Assembly (NCBI GenBank): GCA_937895345.1
Contig: CALAWP010000033.1
Span: 99,357-163,356, forward strand
DNA: 64,000 nt
From: an uncultured Paenibacillus sp.
GTDB taxonomy: Bacteria; Bacillota; Bacilli; Paenibacillales; Paenibacillaceae
Direction: 5' to 3'
Numbering within the stretch: the stretch's first letter is position 1; each line of letters opens with the position of its first letter. Both the position numbers and the translations under genes were made by a program. Positions 1 through 7,755 of this stretch are shown here, piece by piece. The notes beneath the pieces are model-generated. The model was not told the DNA's origin. It did not search any database and worked only from the letters and a program-made list of their open reading frames with translations.

Positions 1-4
1 TAGA

Positions 5-856
5 TTGCTGCTTGTCGACGGAATGGCCATATTGTTCCGCGCTTATTTCGCCACCTCGTTTACCGGCAGCATTCGCCGGACGAGCGCGGGGGTGCCGGTT
101 AACGCCGTGCACGGTTTTGTCCGCTATTTTATGGACGCCGTAACGAAATTCGATCCGACGCATGTGCTGTGCTGCTGGGATATGGGGAGCCATACGTTCC
201 GGTCGGAAATGTACGACGGGTACAAGTCGAACCGTCCCGAAGCGCCGGAGGATCTCATCCCGCAATTCGAGCTGGTCAAAGAGGTCGTGGCGAGCTTCAA
301 CGTGCCGAATATCGGATTGGAAGGTTACGAGGCCGACGACTGCATCGGTACGCTGGCGGCGAAATTCAAGCAATCGGCGGATGTGTACGTTGTGACCGGC
401 GACCATGATTTGCTGCAGCTGGTCGACGACCGGGTTCATATCGCCATTATGAAAAAAGGGATCGGCAACTACATGGTTTATACGCCGCAGAGCTTAATGG
501 AAGAGCGTCAGCTTACTCCGGCGCAAATTATCGACGTCAAAGGGTTGATGGGCGATACGAGCGACAACTATCCCGGCGTGAAAGGCATTGGGGAAAAGAC
601 GGCGCACAAGCTGATTCAGGAGCATGGGTCGATCGAAGGTTTGCTGTCGAATCTCGATGCCGTTTCCAAGTCGGTTCGCGCCAAAATCGAAGCCGATCTC
701 GATATGCTTCATCTGTCCAGAAAGCTTGCGAAAATCAATTGCGACGCTCCGCTGGAGGCGGAATTGGCCGAATGCCCGTGGCGCTACGACCGGACAAGCG
801 TGCTGAACAAGTTCGAGGAGCTGGAATTCAGAAGCTTGACGGCGCTCATCGGCTAA
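5..856 (+). CDS. ypcP: 5'-3' exonuclease, YpcP-like (N-terminus off window)
   Basis: This is a stand-alone 5'-3' exonuclease of the FEN/PolA N-terminal type, which trims 5' flaps or RNA primers in the cytoplasm. The frame begins LLVDGMAILFRAYF, the metal-binding start of the PIN-like domain. It continues through the acidic stretches GYEADDCIGTLA and VVTGDHDLLQLV, then GDTSDNYPGVKGIGEKTA, the helix-hairpin-helix DNA-binding segment. The polymerase domain of PolA is absent, so this is the short YpcP form. TTG at 5 is the first start codon in the window, but the frame is open to the left edge. Relatives usually carry about ten more residues, so the true start is probably outside. It converges on the broken methyltransferase gene. 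Confidence 0.9.
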   Translation: MLLVDGMAILFRAYFATSFTGSIRRTSAGVPVNAVHGFVRYFMDAVTKFDPTHVLCCWDMGSHTFRSEMYDGYKSNRPEAPEDLIPQFELVKEVVASFNVPNIGLEGYEADDCIGTLAAKFKQSADVYVVTGDHDLLQLVDDRVHIAIMKKGIGNYMVYTPQSLMEERQLTPAQIIDVKGLMGDTSDNYPGVKGIGEKTAHKLIQEHGSIEGLLSNLDAVSKSVRAKIEADLDMLHLSRKLAKINCDAPLEAELAECPWRYDRTSVLNKFEELEFRSLTALIG

Positions 857-895
857 CGGAGCCGCCGCCGCATGCCGCCGCGAAAAAAGCCGGAA

Positions 896-1510
896 TCACG
901 TGTGACCCGGCAAGGCGGCTTGCGGCTTCGGCACAGCCGTAAAAAACAACTCGTGATACAACAAACATTTGCGGAATCGTTTAATGACGCTGCATTCGTA
1001 TGCGTTGGCGCGAAACAACTCCAAATACCCCTCTTCGTCCCGAATAAATCGGCCTTTGTCGTACAGCTTCATGAACCGGCTGCTAATGGGCTTATGGCGG
1101 CATAAGCAGGGCTCCATCACGATGATCGTTCCGGAAGGTTTCAAAATGCGGCGAAATTCCGCCATATACGGGGCGATTTCCTCCGAACTGATATGGTGCA
1201 GCACCGCGATAATGACGATGTAATCGACGGATTCGTCGCCGGCCGGCAATCGATTGTCGGCAAGCACTTGGAACGAATGCCGGGGATATAACTTCCGGGC
1301 ATACCGGATTCTTCTTGCATCCGGATCCGCTCCGACATAGTGCGTCGGTTCAAACAGCGAACAGTTGGCGCCGGTGCCCGATCCAAAGTCCAGAACATAA
1401 CGCCCGTTAAGCTGAAACGCCTCCGAAATCGGATTATGTATGTACCATTTCGTCAGTCATTTCGGTCGAACGAACCAATGATACAGTTGAGCCGAGTAGG
1501 CGCGGATCAT
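896..1510 (-). pseudogene. class I SAM methyltransferase with in-frame stop
   Basis: Read from ATG at 1510 with a good ribosome site (AGAAAGGGAG), the frame gives MIRAYSAQLYHWFVRPK and then TGA at 1457..1459. The same frame then continues open for about 185 codons to 896. The continuation holds the methyltransferase motif I VLDFGSGTGANCS, an acidic GADPD after strand 2, and DYIVIIAVLHHIS, typical of Methyltransf_11 proteins. No ATG, GTG or TTG lies between the stop and motif I, so a shortened product with its SAM pocket cannot start normally. The TGA probably replaces a TGG Trp codon. The substrate is unknown. It may be a recent nonsense mutation or a sequencing error. Confidence 0.7.
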
Positions 1511-1647
1511 GCTGCACGCTCCCTTTCTAGTTGTACTCGGACGACGGAAGTTGCATGGAAACGAACGGCCGGCGTCGACGAGTATAATGTCTCTCCAACA
1601 TTAGAAAATCATGCGTTCCCCCGAGAATCCTTCCTGTGCAACCAATG

Positions 1648-1663
1648 GTTCTTTATTAAGAAC
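1648..1663. promoter_or_regulatory. SinR-type operator A1
   Basis: The sequence is GTTCTTTATTAAGAAC, with perfect 6-bp arms GTTCTT/AAGAAC. It matches the GTTCTYT-type inverted repeat bound by Bacillus SinR. It lies 52 bp (about five helical turns) upstream of operator A2 and upstream of the SinR/SlrR-like gene. The flanking 1511..1804 holds no other gene. Confidence 0.65.
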
Positions 1664-1692
1664 ATTTAATCGTCCGCAGCCTCCTGAATGTA

Positions 1693-1721
1693 TTGACCTG
1701 TTCGTTTTAAAGAACTACAAT
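1693..1721 (+). promoter_or_regulatory. sigma-A promoter with SinR-type operator A2 in the spacer
   Basis: The -35 is TTGACC (1693..1698) and the -10 is TACAAT (1716..1721), with a 17-bp spacer. The dyad GTTCGTTTTAAAGAAC (1700..1715) occupies the spacer almost exactly. A repressor bound there would exclude RNA polymerase. The transcript would start near 1728 and drive the regulator at 1805, which suggests autoregulation or cross-regulation by SinR. Confidence 0.7.
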
Positions 1722-1804
1722 GTAGATATTGTCCGTTTTGTTACGACTCCCTGCGAGGCGAACGAGCCTTCCGCTGGGATCTATTCTGGTCGAAGGAGAA
1801 TATT

Positions 1805-2215
1805 ATGATTGGGGAACGGATTAAATCACTCAGGGAAAAGAAAGGGTATTCGATTACGCGGCTTGCCGAGCTGGCGGGCGTTTCGAAATCGTACCTCAGC
1901 TATATCGAGCGGAATGTGCAAAACAACCCGTCTCTTCAGGTGCTGGCCAAAATCGCGTATCATCTGGATACGAATATTGAATATTTGCTCGGCGAGCCTC
2001 CCCCAAAGGTGCGGAGGGACAGCGTGCTGGATGAGGAGTGGCAAGCGATCATCCGCGACGCGGTCGACGAAGGGCTGAGCAAAGGGGATTTTCGCGCGCT
2101 GAAAGATTTGATGCGGTCGCACAAATGGCGGGAGGAGCATCTTGCGGCGTCGAATGAGGGCGGCGGAGACGGCAAGAAAAAACCGTCCAACATTATTATT
2201 TTGCACATCGATTGA
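1805..2215 (+). CDS. SinR/SlrR-family XRE transcriptional regulator
   Basis: This 136-residue DNA-binding protein starts MIGERIKSLREKKGYSITRLAELAGVSKSYLSYIER, an XRE helix-turn-helix very close to SinR and SlrR. A SinR-type dimerisation segment follows (DEEWQAIIRDAVDEGLSKGDFRAL, about residues 74-97) and then an unusual Gly/Lys-rich tail ending IIILHID. In B. subtilis slrR lies directly upstream of epsA, and this gene holds the same position but is co-directional with the operon. Its promoter carries SinR-type operators. It is therefore probably the SlrR-like partner of the SinR orthologue at 32.4 kb, acting as co-repressor or switch component. Which of the two is the main eps repressor cannot be read from sequence alone. 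The start ATG follows GGAGAATATT. Confidence 0.85.
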   Translation: MIGERIKSLREKKGYSITRLAELAGVSKSYLSYIERNVQNNPSLQVLAKIAYHLDTNIEYLLGEPPPKVRRDSVLDEEWQAIIRDAVDEGLSKGDFRALKDLMRSHKWREEHLAASNEGGGDGKKKPSNIIILHID

Positions 2216-2246
2216 GCATCGGCTGTACAAACAGGGAACAAATGGG

Positions 2247-2275
2247 TTGACACGTTCGTTATAAAGAACTAAACT
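2247..2275 (+). promoter_or_regulatory. eps operon promoter with SinR-type operator B1 in the spacer
   Basis: The -35 is a consensus TTGACA (2247..2252), followed by a 17-bp spacer and -10 TAAACT (2270..2275). The operator GTTCGTTATAAAGAAC (2254..2269) fills the spacer, the same architecture as the promoter at 1693. It lies between the regulator gene and epsA, so the EPS operon can be transcribed and repressed independently of the regulator. Confidence 0.75.
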
Positions 2276-2284
2276 TGTAGGTGT

Positions 2285-2300
2285 GTTCATTATAACAAAC
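2285..2300. promoter_or_regulatory. SinR-type operator B2 (degenerate)
   Basis: GTTCATTATAACAAAC keeps the left arm and a weakened right arm. It starts 31 bp (about three turns) after operator B1 and lies just downstream of the predicted transcription start of the eps operon, where a second repressor dimer could bind on the same DNA face. Confidence 0.5.
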
Positions 2301-2323
2301 GAAATCGATAAGCGGGTGTAGCA

Positions 2324-3061
2324 ATGGAAACGAATCGAGTGGAGAGCGGCCATCAGCATCAGACGGTCATCGGAAAAGAAATCAATCTGAAAGCGGTCAT
2401 GGGAACGATCAAAAAGCGGTTTTGGCTCATTGTGGCAATTTCCGCCGTCTTAACGGGATTGGCTTATATGTACAGCTCAAGACCCGAGCCTTCGGTCTAT
2501 GCGTCTTCCGCAAGAGTTATGATCGGAGCGGACAGCAACCTGATGCCGACGGCAAGGGTGCTGGCGAGAGAGCCGGTGGTGCTCGATCAAGTGATTCGCA
2601 ATATGGGGCTCGACTATTCGAGCGGCACGCTTCGGTCGCAAATCCGGGTCGACAACGTCGATCAGTCGCTTGTCACGGTCATTACGGTGCTGGATTCGGA
2701 GCCGGGAAGGGCGGCGGACATCGCCAACGAGATCGTCTCGGTGTACCGGGTTATCGCCGCGGAAACGCTCGGCGTGCACAACATTCGTCTCCTGACGCCG
2801 GCGGAGCCGAATGCGAACCCGATTAATTCGCAAAGCTACACGGCGGTTTACGCGGTGTTCGTCATCAGCTTGCTCATCGGGTTGAGCTGCGCGTTCGTGC
2901 TGGATTCGCTGGACGAATCGATTCGGTCGGAAAACGATGTAGAAAGTTTGCTTGGTCTGAGCGTGTTGGGGAATGTATCCACAATGAAGCGCAAATATGC
3001 GTCGAGCTCCCCCAAAAAACAGAAGCAAGGAATGATAAGGAGTGAATCCATTGGTTCGTGA
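2324..3061 (+). CDS. epsA: Wzz-type polysaccharide co-polymerase / kinase modulator, EpsA-like
   Basis: This membrane protein controls chain length and export of the exopolysaccharide and activates the partner tyrosine kinase. The 245 residues show an N-terminal Wzz domain (INLKAVMGTIKKRFWLIVAISAVLTGLAYMYSS) with transmembrane helix 1 at about 32-50. An extracytoplasmic part follows, then the Pro-rich TPAEPNANPINSQ segment before transmembrane helix 2 (about 166-190) and a short cytoplasmic tail (DESIRSENDVESLLGLSVLG) that contacts the kinase. It is the first gene of the operon, behind a SinR-type promoter. The kinase gene start overlaps its 3' end by 11 nt. Confidence 0.88.
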   Translation: METNRVESGHQHQTVIGKEINLKAVMGTIKKRFWLIVAISAVLTGLAYMYSSRPEPSVYASSARVMIGADSNLMPTARVLAREPVVLDQVIRNMGLDYSSGTLRSQIRVDNVDQSLVTVITVLDSEPGRAADIANEIVSVYRVIAAETLGVHNIRLLTPAEPNANPINSQSYTAVYAVFVISLLIGLSCAFVLDSLDESIRSENDVESLLGLSVLGNVSTMKRKYASSSPKKQKQGMIRSESIGS

Positions 3062-3716
3062 ACGGGAAAAAGCGTCGAAGGCGGTCGTCAGCCGCAGCTT
3101 GTCCGCTTACTTGAATCCTGCCGGAGAAATCGCGGAGCAGTTTCGGACGATTCGCAACAATATCCAGTATGCGGCCAGCCGCAAGCCGGTACGTTCGCTG
3201 CTCGTCACCTCGCCTTCGGAAGGAGAAGGCAAGTCGACGGCCGCCGTCAATCTGGCGATCAGCATGGCGAAGAAAGGCGACAGAGTGCTGCTCGTCGACG
3301 CCAACTTCCGCAATCCGATGCTGCACAAAATTTTTCAGGCGCAAATGTCGCCGGGGTTGTCCAATTTGCTGGCGGGACAGCTGGATTTCAAGTCCGCCGT
3401 GCACGCAACGGAAATCGAAGGCCTGTACCTGTTGACGAGCGGCCAGCGCCAAGTCAACTCGACCGATTTGCTGGATTCGCGGGAAATGGCGGAATTACTT
3501 GAAACGGCGGCGGCCTCGTACGACCGGGTCGTGCTCGATTGCCCGGCCGTACTGACGGCGCCGGATACGAACGCGCTGGTCCATCAATGCGACGGAGTGG
3601 TGCTCCTGTTCCAATGCGGCAAGACGACGCACGGCAAAGCGCTCGAGGCGAAGCAATCGCTGTCGTTCGCAGGGGCGAATATCGTCGGAGCGATATTGAA
3701 TAAAAAGAGCGTTTGA
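3051..3716 (+). CDS. epsB: CpsD/CapB-type bacterial tyrosine kinase, EpsB-like
   Basis: This cytoplasmic BY-kinase partners EpsA. The Walker A motif is in TSPSEGEGKSTAAVNL, the Walker A' in VLLVDANFRNP (family usually DADLRNP) and the Walker B in RVVLDCPAV. The C-terminal tyrosine cluster common in CapB proteins is absent, so autophosphorylation there is unlikely. A GTG at 3042 is in frame but overlaps the Shine-Dalgarno AAGGAG (3037..3042). The TTG at 3051, eight bases after it, is the better start and gives 221 residues. It is translationally coupled to epsA. Confidence 0.85.
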   Translation: MVREREKASKAVVSRSLSAYLNPAGEIAEQFRTIRNNIQYAASRKPVRSLLVTSPSEGEGKSTAAVNLAISMAKKGDRVLLVDANFRNPMLHKIFQAQMSPGLSNLLAGQLDFKSAVHATEIEGLYLLTSGQRQVNSTDLLDSREMAELLETAAASYDRVVLDCPAVLTAPDTNALVHQCDGVVLLFQCGKTTHGKALEAKQSLSFAGANIVGAILNKKSV

Positions 3717-3753
3717 TGATGCATATCGGATAACGCTTTTCTTTTGCAGAGGT

Positions 3754-3769
3754 GTTCTTAATAAAGCAC
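3754..3769. promoter_or_regulatory. possible degenerate SinR-type operator inside the eps operon
   Basis: GTTCTTAATAAAGCAC has a good left arm and one mismatch in the right arm (GCAC for GAAC). It sits in the 96-bp gap between epsB and epsC. No clear promoter accompanies it, so it may be a remnant or a chance match. Confidence 0.25.
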
Positions 3770-3812
3770 AACCGGGAGAACGGCATTGATCGTGAAAGGG
3801 TGAGATCGAAAA

Positions 3813-5645
3813 ATGAGTTATCGGCGAAGGCTTCTGATGATGGCGGGAGCGGACAGCTGCATCGCGGCGGCCGCCCTCGGGATCGCATTGTGGCTTCAAG
3901 GCATCCACGGCTATTCCGACGCGGTGGGGATACCCGTCTTGTTAGGCTCGCTTCTCCTGCTGCATCATGTGCTGTTTTTCACTTACAAGCTGTACAAAAA
4001 GGCGTGGGAGTACGCCAGCATCGGGGAGCTGGTCATGATAGTCAAGGCGACGGCGCTGACGGTGGCCGTGGCGGGACTGATTCTGTTCGCCGCCGTGCAG
4101 GACGCGCCGCTGCGGCTGCTGACGGCCATATGGCTCGTCCATACGCTGCTGATCGGCGGCTCCAGGCTGTCGTGGCGGCTGGCGAGAGGGAGACTCGTCC
4201 GGCAAGGCGGGAAGCGGAAGCGCACGCTCATCGTCGGCGCGGGCTCGGCGGGCACGATGCTGGCGAGACAGCTGCTTGGCAATGCCGACTCCGAACTGAT
4301 GCCCGTCGCTTTCATCGACGACGACCGGCACAAGCTGAAGCTCGAAATTATGGGCATTCCGGTCGCGGGCCGAGTAAAGGACATCGTCCGGAAGACGAAG
4401 GACCTGGACATCGATCTGATCGTCATCGCCATCCCTTCGCTTAGCAAGAAAGGGCTGCATAACATTTATACGGAGTGCGCCCGCACGAAAGCGAAGACGC
4501 AGACGATTCCGAAGCTGGAAGATTTGGCGTCGGGACGCATTTCGGTTACCCAGTTCAGGGACGTGCAGGTGGAGGATTTGCTCGGACGGGAGCCGGTGGA
4601 GCTCGACATCGATAGCATTTCCGGCTACGTCACCCGCAAAGTCGTTCTGGTGACGGGCGCGGGCGGCTCGATCGGCTCCGAGGTATGCCGGCAAATTTCG
4701 CGGTTTTTGCCCGAGAAGCTGGTGCTGCTCGGACACGGGGAAAACAGCATCTATGCGATCGAAATGGAGCTGAAGGAGCTTTACAAGGATACGAACATTA
4801 AATTTTATACCGAAATTGCGGATTTGCAGGACGCCGAGAAAATGACGGAAGTGATGCTGCAGCATCGTCCGGACGTCGTTTACCATGCCGCCGCGCACAA
4901 GCATGTGCCGCTGATGGAGCGAAATCCGGAGGAAGCGTTCAAAAACAATGTGATCGGCACGCTGAACGTTGCCAAGGCGGCCGGCATGAGCCGGGTATCC
5001 GTCTTCGTCATGATTTCGACCGACAAGGCGGTCAACCCGACCAGCGTGATGGGGGCGACGAAACGGCTGGCGGAAATGATCGTCCAGCATATGGACCGCG
5101 TCAGTCCGACGAAGTTCGTGGCGGTTCGGTTCGGCAACGTGCTGGGCAGCCGGGGAAGCGTCATTCCGCTGTTCAAGAAGCAAATCGCGAGAGGCGGACC
5201 GGTGACGGTGACCCACCCGGATATGGTCCGGTATTTTATGACGATTCCGGAGGCGTCCAGACTCGTCATCCAGGCCGGAGCGCTCGCGAAGGGCGGCGAA
5301 ATCTTCGTGCTCGATATGGGGGAGCCGGTCAACATTACGGAGCTGGCGCAAAACATGATCCGCATGTCGGGGTATTCGGTCGAGGAAATCGGCATCGAAT
5401 ATACGGGCATCCGGCCCGGGGAGAAGCTGTTCGAGGAAATGCTGAAGGACAGCGAGGTGATGGAGCGCCAGGTTCATCCGAAAATTTATATCGGCAAAGC
5501 TTCGGCCGCCGACATTTATTACGAGCAGATCGAGGAGCTGATCGCCGAGTTTCCGAAGCTCGCCAAGCCGGAGCTGAAATTCAGGCTGCTGGAGCTGGCG
5601 AACCAAACCGGCGTGCATCCGTCCTACGCGTCCGTAACCGGATAG
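3813..5645 (+). CDS. epsC: membrane UDP-sugar 4,6-dehydratase, EpsC/PglF/CapD family
   Basis: It likely makes the 4-keto-6-deoxy sugar from UDP-GlcNAc, the first step towards a bacillosamine-type sugar. About four N-terminal hydrophobic helices lie within residues 1-118. A first Rossmann fold follows (GAGSAG, 142-147), then the catalytic SDR domain with TGAGGSIG at 281-288. The active site is the variant ISTDKAVNPTSVMGATK, with Met413 and Lys417 where classical SDRs have Tyr and Lys, as is normal for PglF/WbpM. The 610-residue length fits the family. Downstream epsN encodes the matching aminotransferase. Confidence 0.9.
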   Translation: MSYRRRLLMMAGADSCIAAAALGIALWLQGIHGYSDAVGIPVLLGSLLLLHHVLFFTYKLYKKAWEYASIGELVMIVKATALTVAVAGLILFAAVQDAPLRLLTAIWLVHTLLIGGSRLSWRLARGRLVRQGGKRKRTLIVGAGSAGTMLARQLLGNADSELMPVAFIDDDRHKLKLEIMGIPVAGRVKDIVRKTKDLDIDLIVIAIPSLSKKGLHNIYTECARTKAKTQTIPKLEDLASGRISVTQFRDVQVEDLLGREPVELDIDSISGYVTRKVVLVTGAGGSIGSEVCRQISRFLPEKLVLLGHGENSIYAIEMELKELYKDTNIKFYTEIADLQDAEKMTEVMLQHRPDVVYHAAAHKHVPLMERNPEEAFKNNVIGTLNVAKAAGMSRVSVFVMISTDKAVNPTSVMGATKRLAEMIVQHMDRVSPTKFVAVRFGNVLGSRGSVIPLFKKQIARGGPVTVTHPDMVRYFMTIPEASRLVIQAGALAKGGEIFVLDMGEPVNITELAQNMIRMSGYSVEEIGIEYTGIRPGEKLFEEMLKDSEVMERQVHPKIYIGKASAADIYYEQIEELIAEFPKLAKPELKFRLLELANQTGVHPSYASVTG

Positions 5646-5684
5646 CCGCCGCCATAAGCGAACTGACGAAGGAGTGTTAGAGAG

Positions 5685-6566
5685 ATGAAAGTTAGAAAAG
5701 CGATTATTCCGGCGGCGGGTCTGGGCACCCGATTTTTGCCGGCGACGAAGGCGATGCCCAAGGAAATGCTGCCCATCGTCGACAAGCCGACGATTCAATA
5801 CATTGTCGAGGAAGCGGTAGAGTCCGGCATCGAGGATATCATTATCGTGACGGGCAAGGGAAAGCGGGCGATTGAAGACCATTTCGACAATTCCATGGAG
5901 CTGGAGCATATATTGACCGCCAAGCAAAAATACGAGCTGCTTCACGAGGTGCGGCGTTCATCGACGATGGTCGACATCCATTATATCCGGCAGAAGGAGC
6001 CGAAAGGGCTCGGCCACGCCATCTGGTGCGCGCGGAAGTTTATCGGCGACGAGCCGTTCGCGGTGCTGCTCGGCGACGATATTATCTCGTCCGCCAAGCC
6101 TTGTCTGCAGCAGCTGATGGAGAAGCACGAGCAATACGGCTCCTCCATTATCGGCGTCCAGCGCGTCCCGGAGGAAGAAGTGTCCCGGTACGGCATCGTC
6201 GACGGCAAAACGATGGAACCCGGCTTTCATCGGGTCAACGATCTGGTCGAGAAGCCGGAGGTGCAGCACGCGCCTTCCGATATGGCCATTATGGGCCGGT
6301 ATATTTTGACGCCTGAAATTTTCAACATTTTGGGCAACCAGGCGCCGGGCTCCGGCGGAGAAATTCAGCTGACCGACGCGATCGCCTCTCTGAACGAAAC
6401 GAGGGCGGTATTCGCCTACGAGTTCGAAGGCACGCGGTTCGACGTCGGAGAGCGGATGGGCTTCATTCAGACGACGATCGAGTTTGCGCTGCGGCGCGAC
6501 GACCTGCGTTACGGGCTGCTCGCGTACTTGTCGGAAGTGATGGACAGAGAGGCCGCCCGGCAGTAG
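5685..6566 (+). CDS. galU: UTP-glucose-1-phosphate uridylyltransferase
   Basis: It makes UDP-glucose from UTP and glucose-1-phosphate. The 293 residues begin KAIIPAAGLGTRFLPATKAMPKEMLPI, the nucleotide-binding signature. VEKP, GRYILTPEIF and GGEIQLTDAI follow, all typical of GalU/GtaB. B. subtilis has gtaB outside the eps operon. Here it sits inside, next to epsC, and would supply UDP-glucose for EPS and, through galE at 29.9 kb, UDP-galactose. A good ribosome site (AAGGAG) precedes ATG. Confidence 0.95.
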   Translation: MKVRKAIIPAAGLGTRFLPATKAMPKEMLPIVDKPTIQYIVEEAVESGIEDIIIVTGKGKRAIEDHFDNSMELEHILTAKQKYELLHEVRRSSTMVDIHYIRQKEPKGLGHAIWCARKFIGDEPFAVLLGDDIISSAKPCLQQLMEKHEQYGSSIIGVQRVPEEEVSRYGIVDGKTMEPGFHRVNDLVEKPEVQHAPSDMAIMGRYILTPEIFNILGNQAPGSGGEIQLTDAIASLNETRAVFAYEFEGTRFDVGERMGFIQTTIEFALRRDDLRYGLLAYLSEVMDREAARQ

Positions 6567-6591
6567 CGGGAGGCGCGGAGGGATACCGTCC

Positions 6592-7755
6592 ATGAAACCG
6601 AAAGTGTTGTTCGTCGCAACCGTCGACCGGCATTTCCAGGCGTTTCACCTGCCGACGATGGCTTGGTTCAAGGAGCAGGGATGGGAGGTGCATGCCGCGG
6701 CGCAAGGGAATACGGAGCTGCCGGGCGCGGACCGCAAGTTCCGGCTGCCGATTTGCCGCTCGCCGTTTCGATTCGCCAATGTGAAGGCGTGCCGGGAGCT
6801 GAAGCGGATTATTCGAGAAGAGCGTTACGAGCTCATTCACGGCCATACGCCGATGGGCGGGGTTATCGCGAGGCTGGCCGCCCGCGAAGCCCGGAAGCGG
6901 GGCGCCAAAGTGGCTTATACGGCGCACGGCTTTCATTTTTACCGGGGCGCGCCGCTGATCAACTGGCTGCTCTATTATCCGGTAGAGAAATGGCTGGCGG
7001 CTTCGACCGATTGTCTCGTGACGATTAACGGGGAAGATTACCGGCTCGCCGTGAGCAGAGGGTTTCGCGCCAAGAGGATCGTGAAGGTGCCTGGCGTCGG
7101 CGTCCATACGGGCCGCTTCAAGCCGGCGGATGAAGAACGCAGGCGGAAGCTGAGGGAGCGATTCGCATTCGGGCCGGAGCATTTCCTGCTCGTATACGCG
7201 GCGGAGTTCAATCGGAACAAAAACCACAGGCTGCTGCTGCAGGCTTTGGCGAAGCTGAAGCCGGACGTCCCGGACGCAAGGCTGCTGCTTGCGGGCGAAG
7301 GGCCGCTGATGGAGCGCTGCCGGGAGGAGGCCGCACGGCTGGGCGTGGCGCATATGGTTCGCTTTATGGGGTACCGGAGCGATCTGGACGACATATTGCC
7401 CATGTGCGATGCCGCCGTAGCTTCCAGCCTGCGAGAAGGGCTGCCCGTCAACGTGATGGAAGCGATGGCTTGCGGCCTGCCGGTCGTCGCGGTGCGCAAC
7501 CGCGGCCACGAGGAGCTTGTCCGCGAAGGCGCCAACGGCTTCCTGACCGATCCGGGCGATGCGGATACGATGGCCGGGCGGCTGAAGCTGCTCGCCGGCG
7601 CGGCGGAGCTGCGAAGCGGCATGGGCGCCGAAAGCGCCCGCATCGTGGAAGGCTTCTCGCAGAGCCGCGTCCAGAACGAACTGAAGGAGATGTATGCGAC
7701 CATTTTATCGGGAGAGCGCCATGCCGAAGATCAGCATTATCGTGCCTATATATAA
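6592..7755 (+). CDS. epsD: GT4 glycosyltransferase, EpsD-like
   Basis: This is a retaining GT-B glycosyltransferase of 387 residues. The N-terminal half has KVLFVATVDRHFQAFHLPTMAWFKEQGWEV and IHGHTPMGGVIARLAAR with AYTAHGFHF, very like B. subtilis EpsD. The C-terminal half has the donor-site motif SLREGLPVNVMEAMACGLPVV, with the EX7E pair. It acts on the inner membrane face, adding a sugar to the lipid-linked repeat unit. Donor and acceptor cannot be told. The next gene starts inside its 3' end (35 nt overlap). Confidence 0.87.
   Translation: MKPKVLFVATVDRHFQAFHLPTMAWFKEQGWEVHAAAQGNTELPGADRKFRLPICRSPFRFANVKACRELKRIIREERYELIHGHTPMGGVIARLAAREARKRGAKVAYTAHGFHFYRGAPLINWLLYYPVEKWLAASTDCLVTINGEDYRLAVSRGFRAKRIVKVPGVGVHTGRFKPADEERRRKLRERFAFGPEHFLLVYAAEFNRNKNHRLLLQALAKLKPDVPDARLLLAGEGPLMERCREEAARLGVAHMVRFMGYRSDLDDILPMCDAAVASSLREGLPVNVMEAMACGLPVVAVRNRGHEELVREGANGFLTDPGDADTMAGRLKLLAGAAELRSGMGAESARIVEGFSQSRVQNELKEMYATILSGERHAEDQHYRAYI

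Noticed and set aside
3942..5945. A 667-codon minus-strand open frame opposite epsC
   Set aside because: It has shadow composition with no domain, and the sense strand encodes a complete EpsC.
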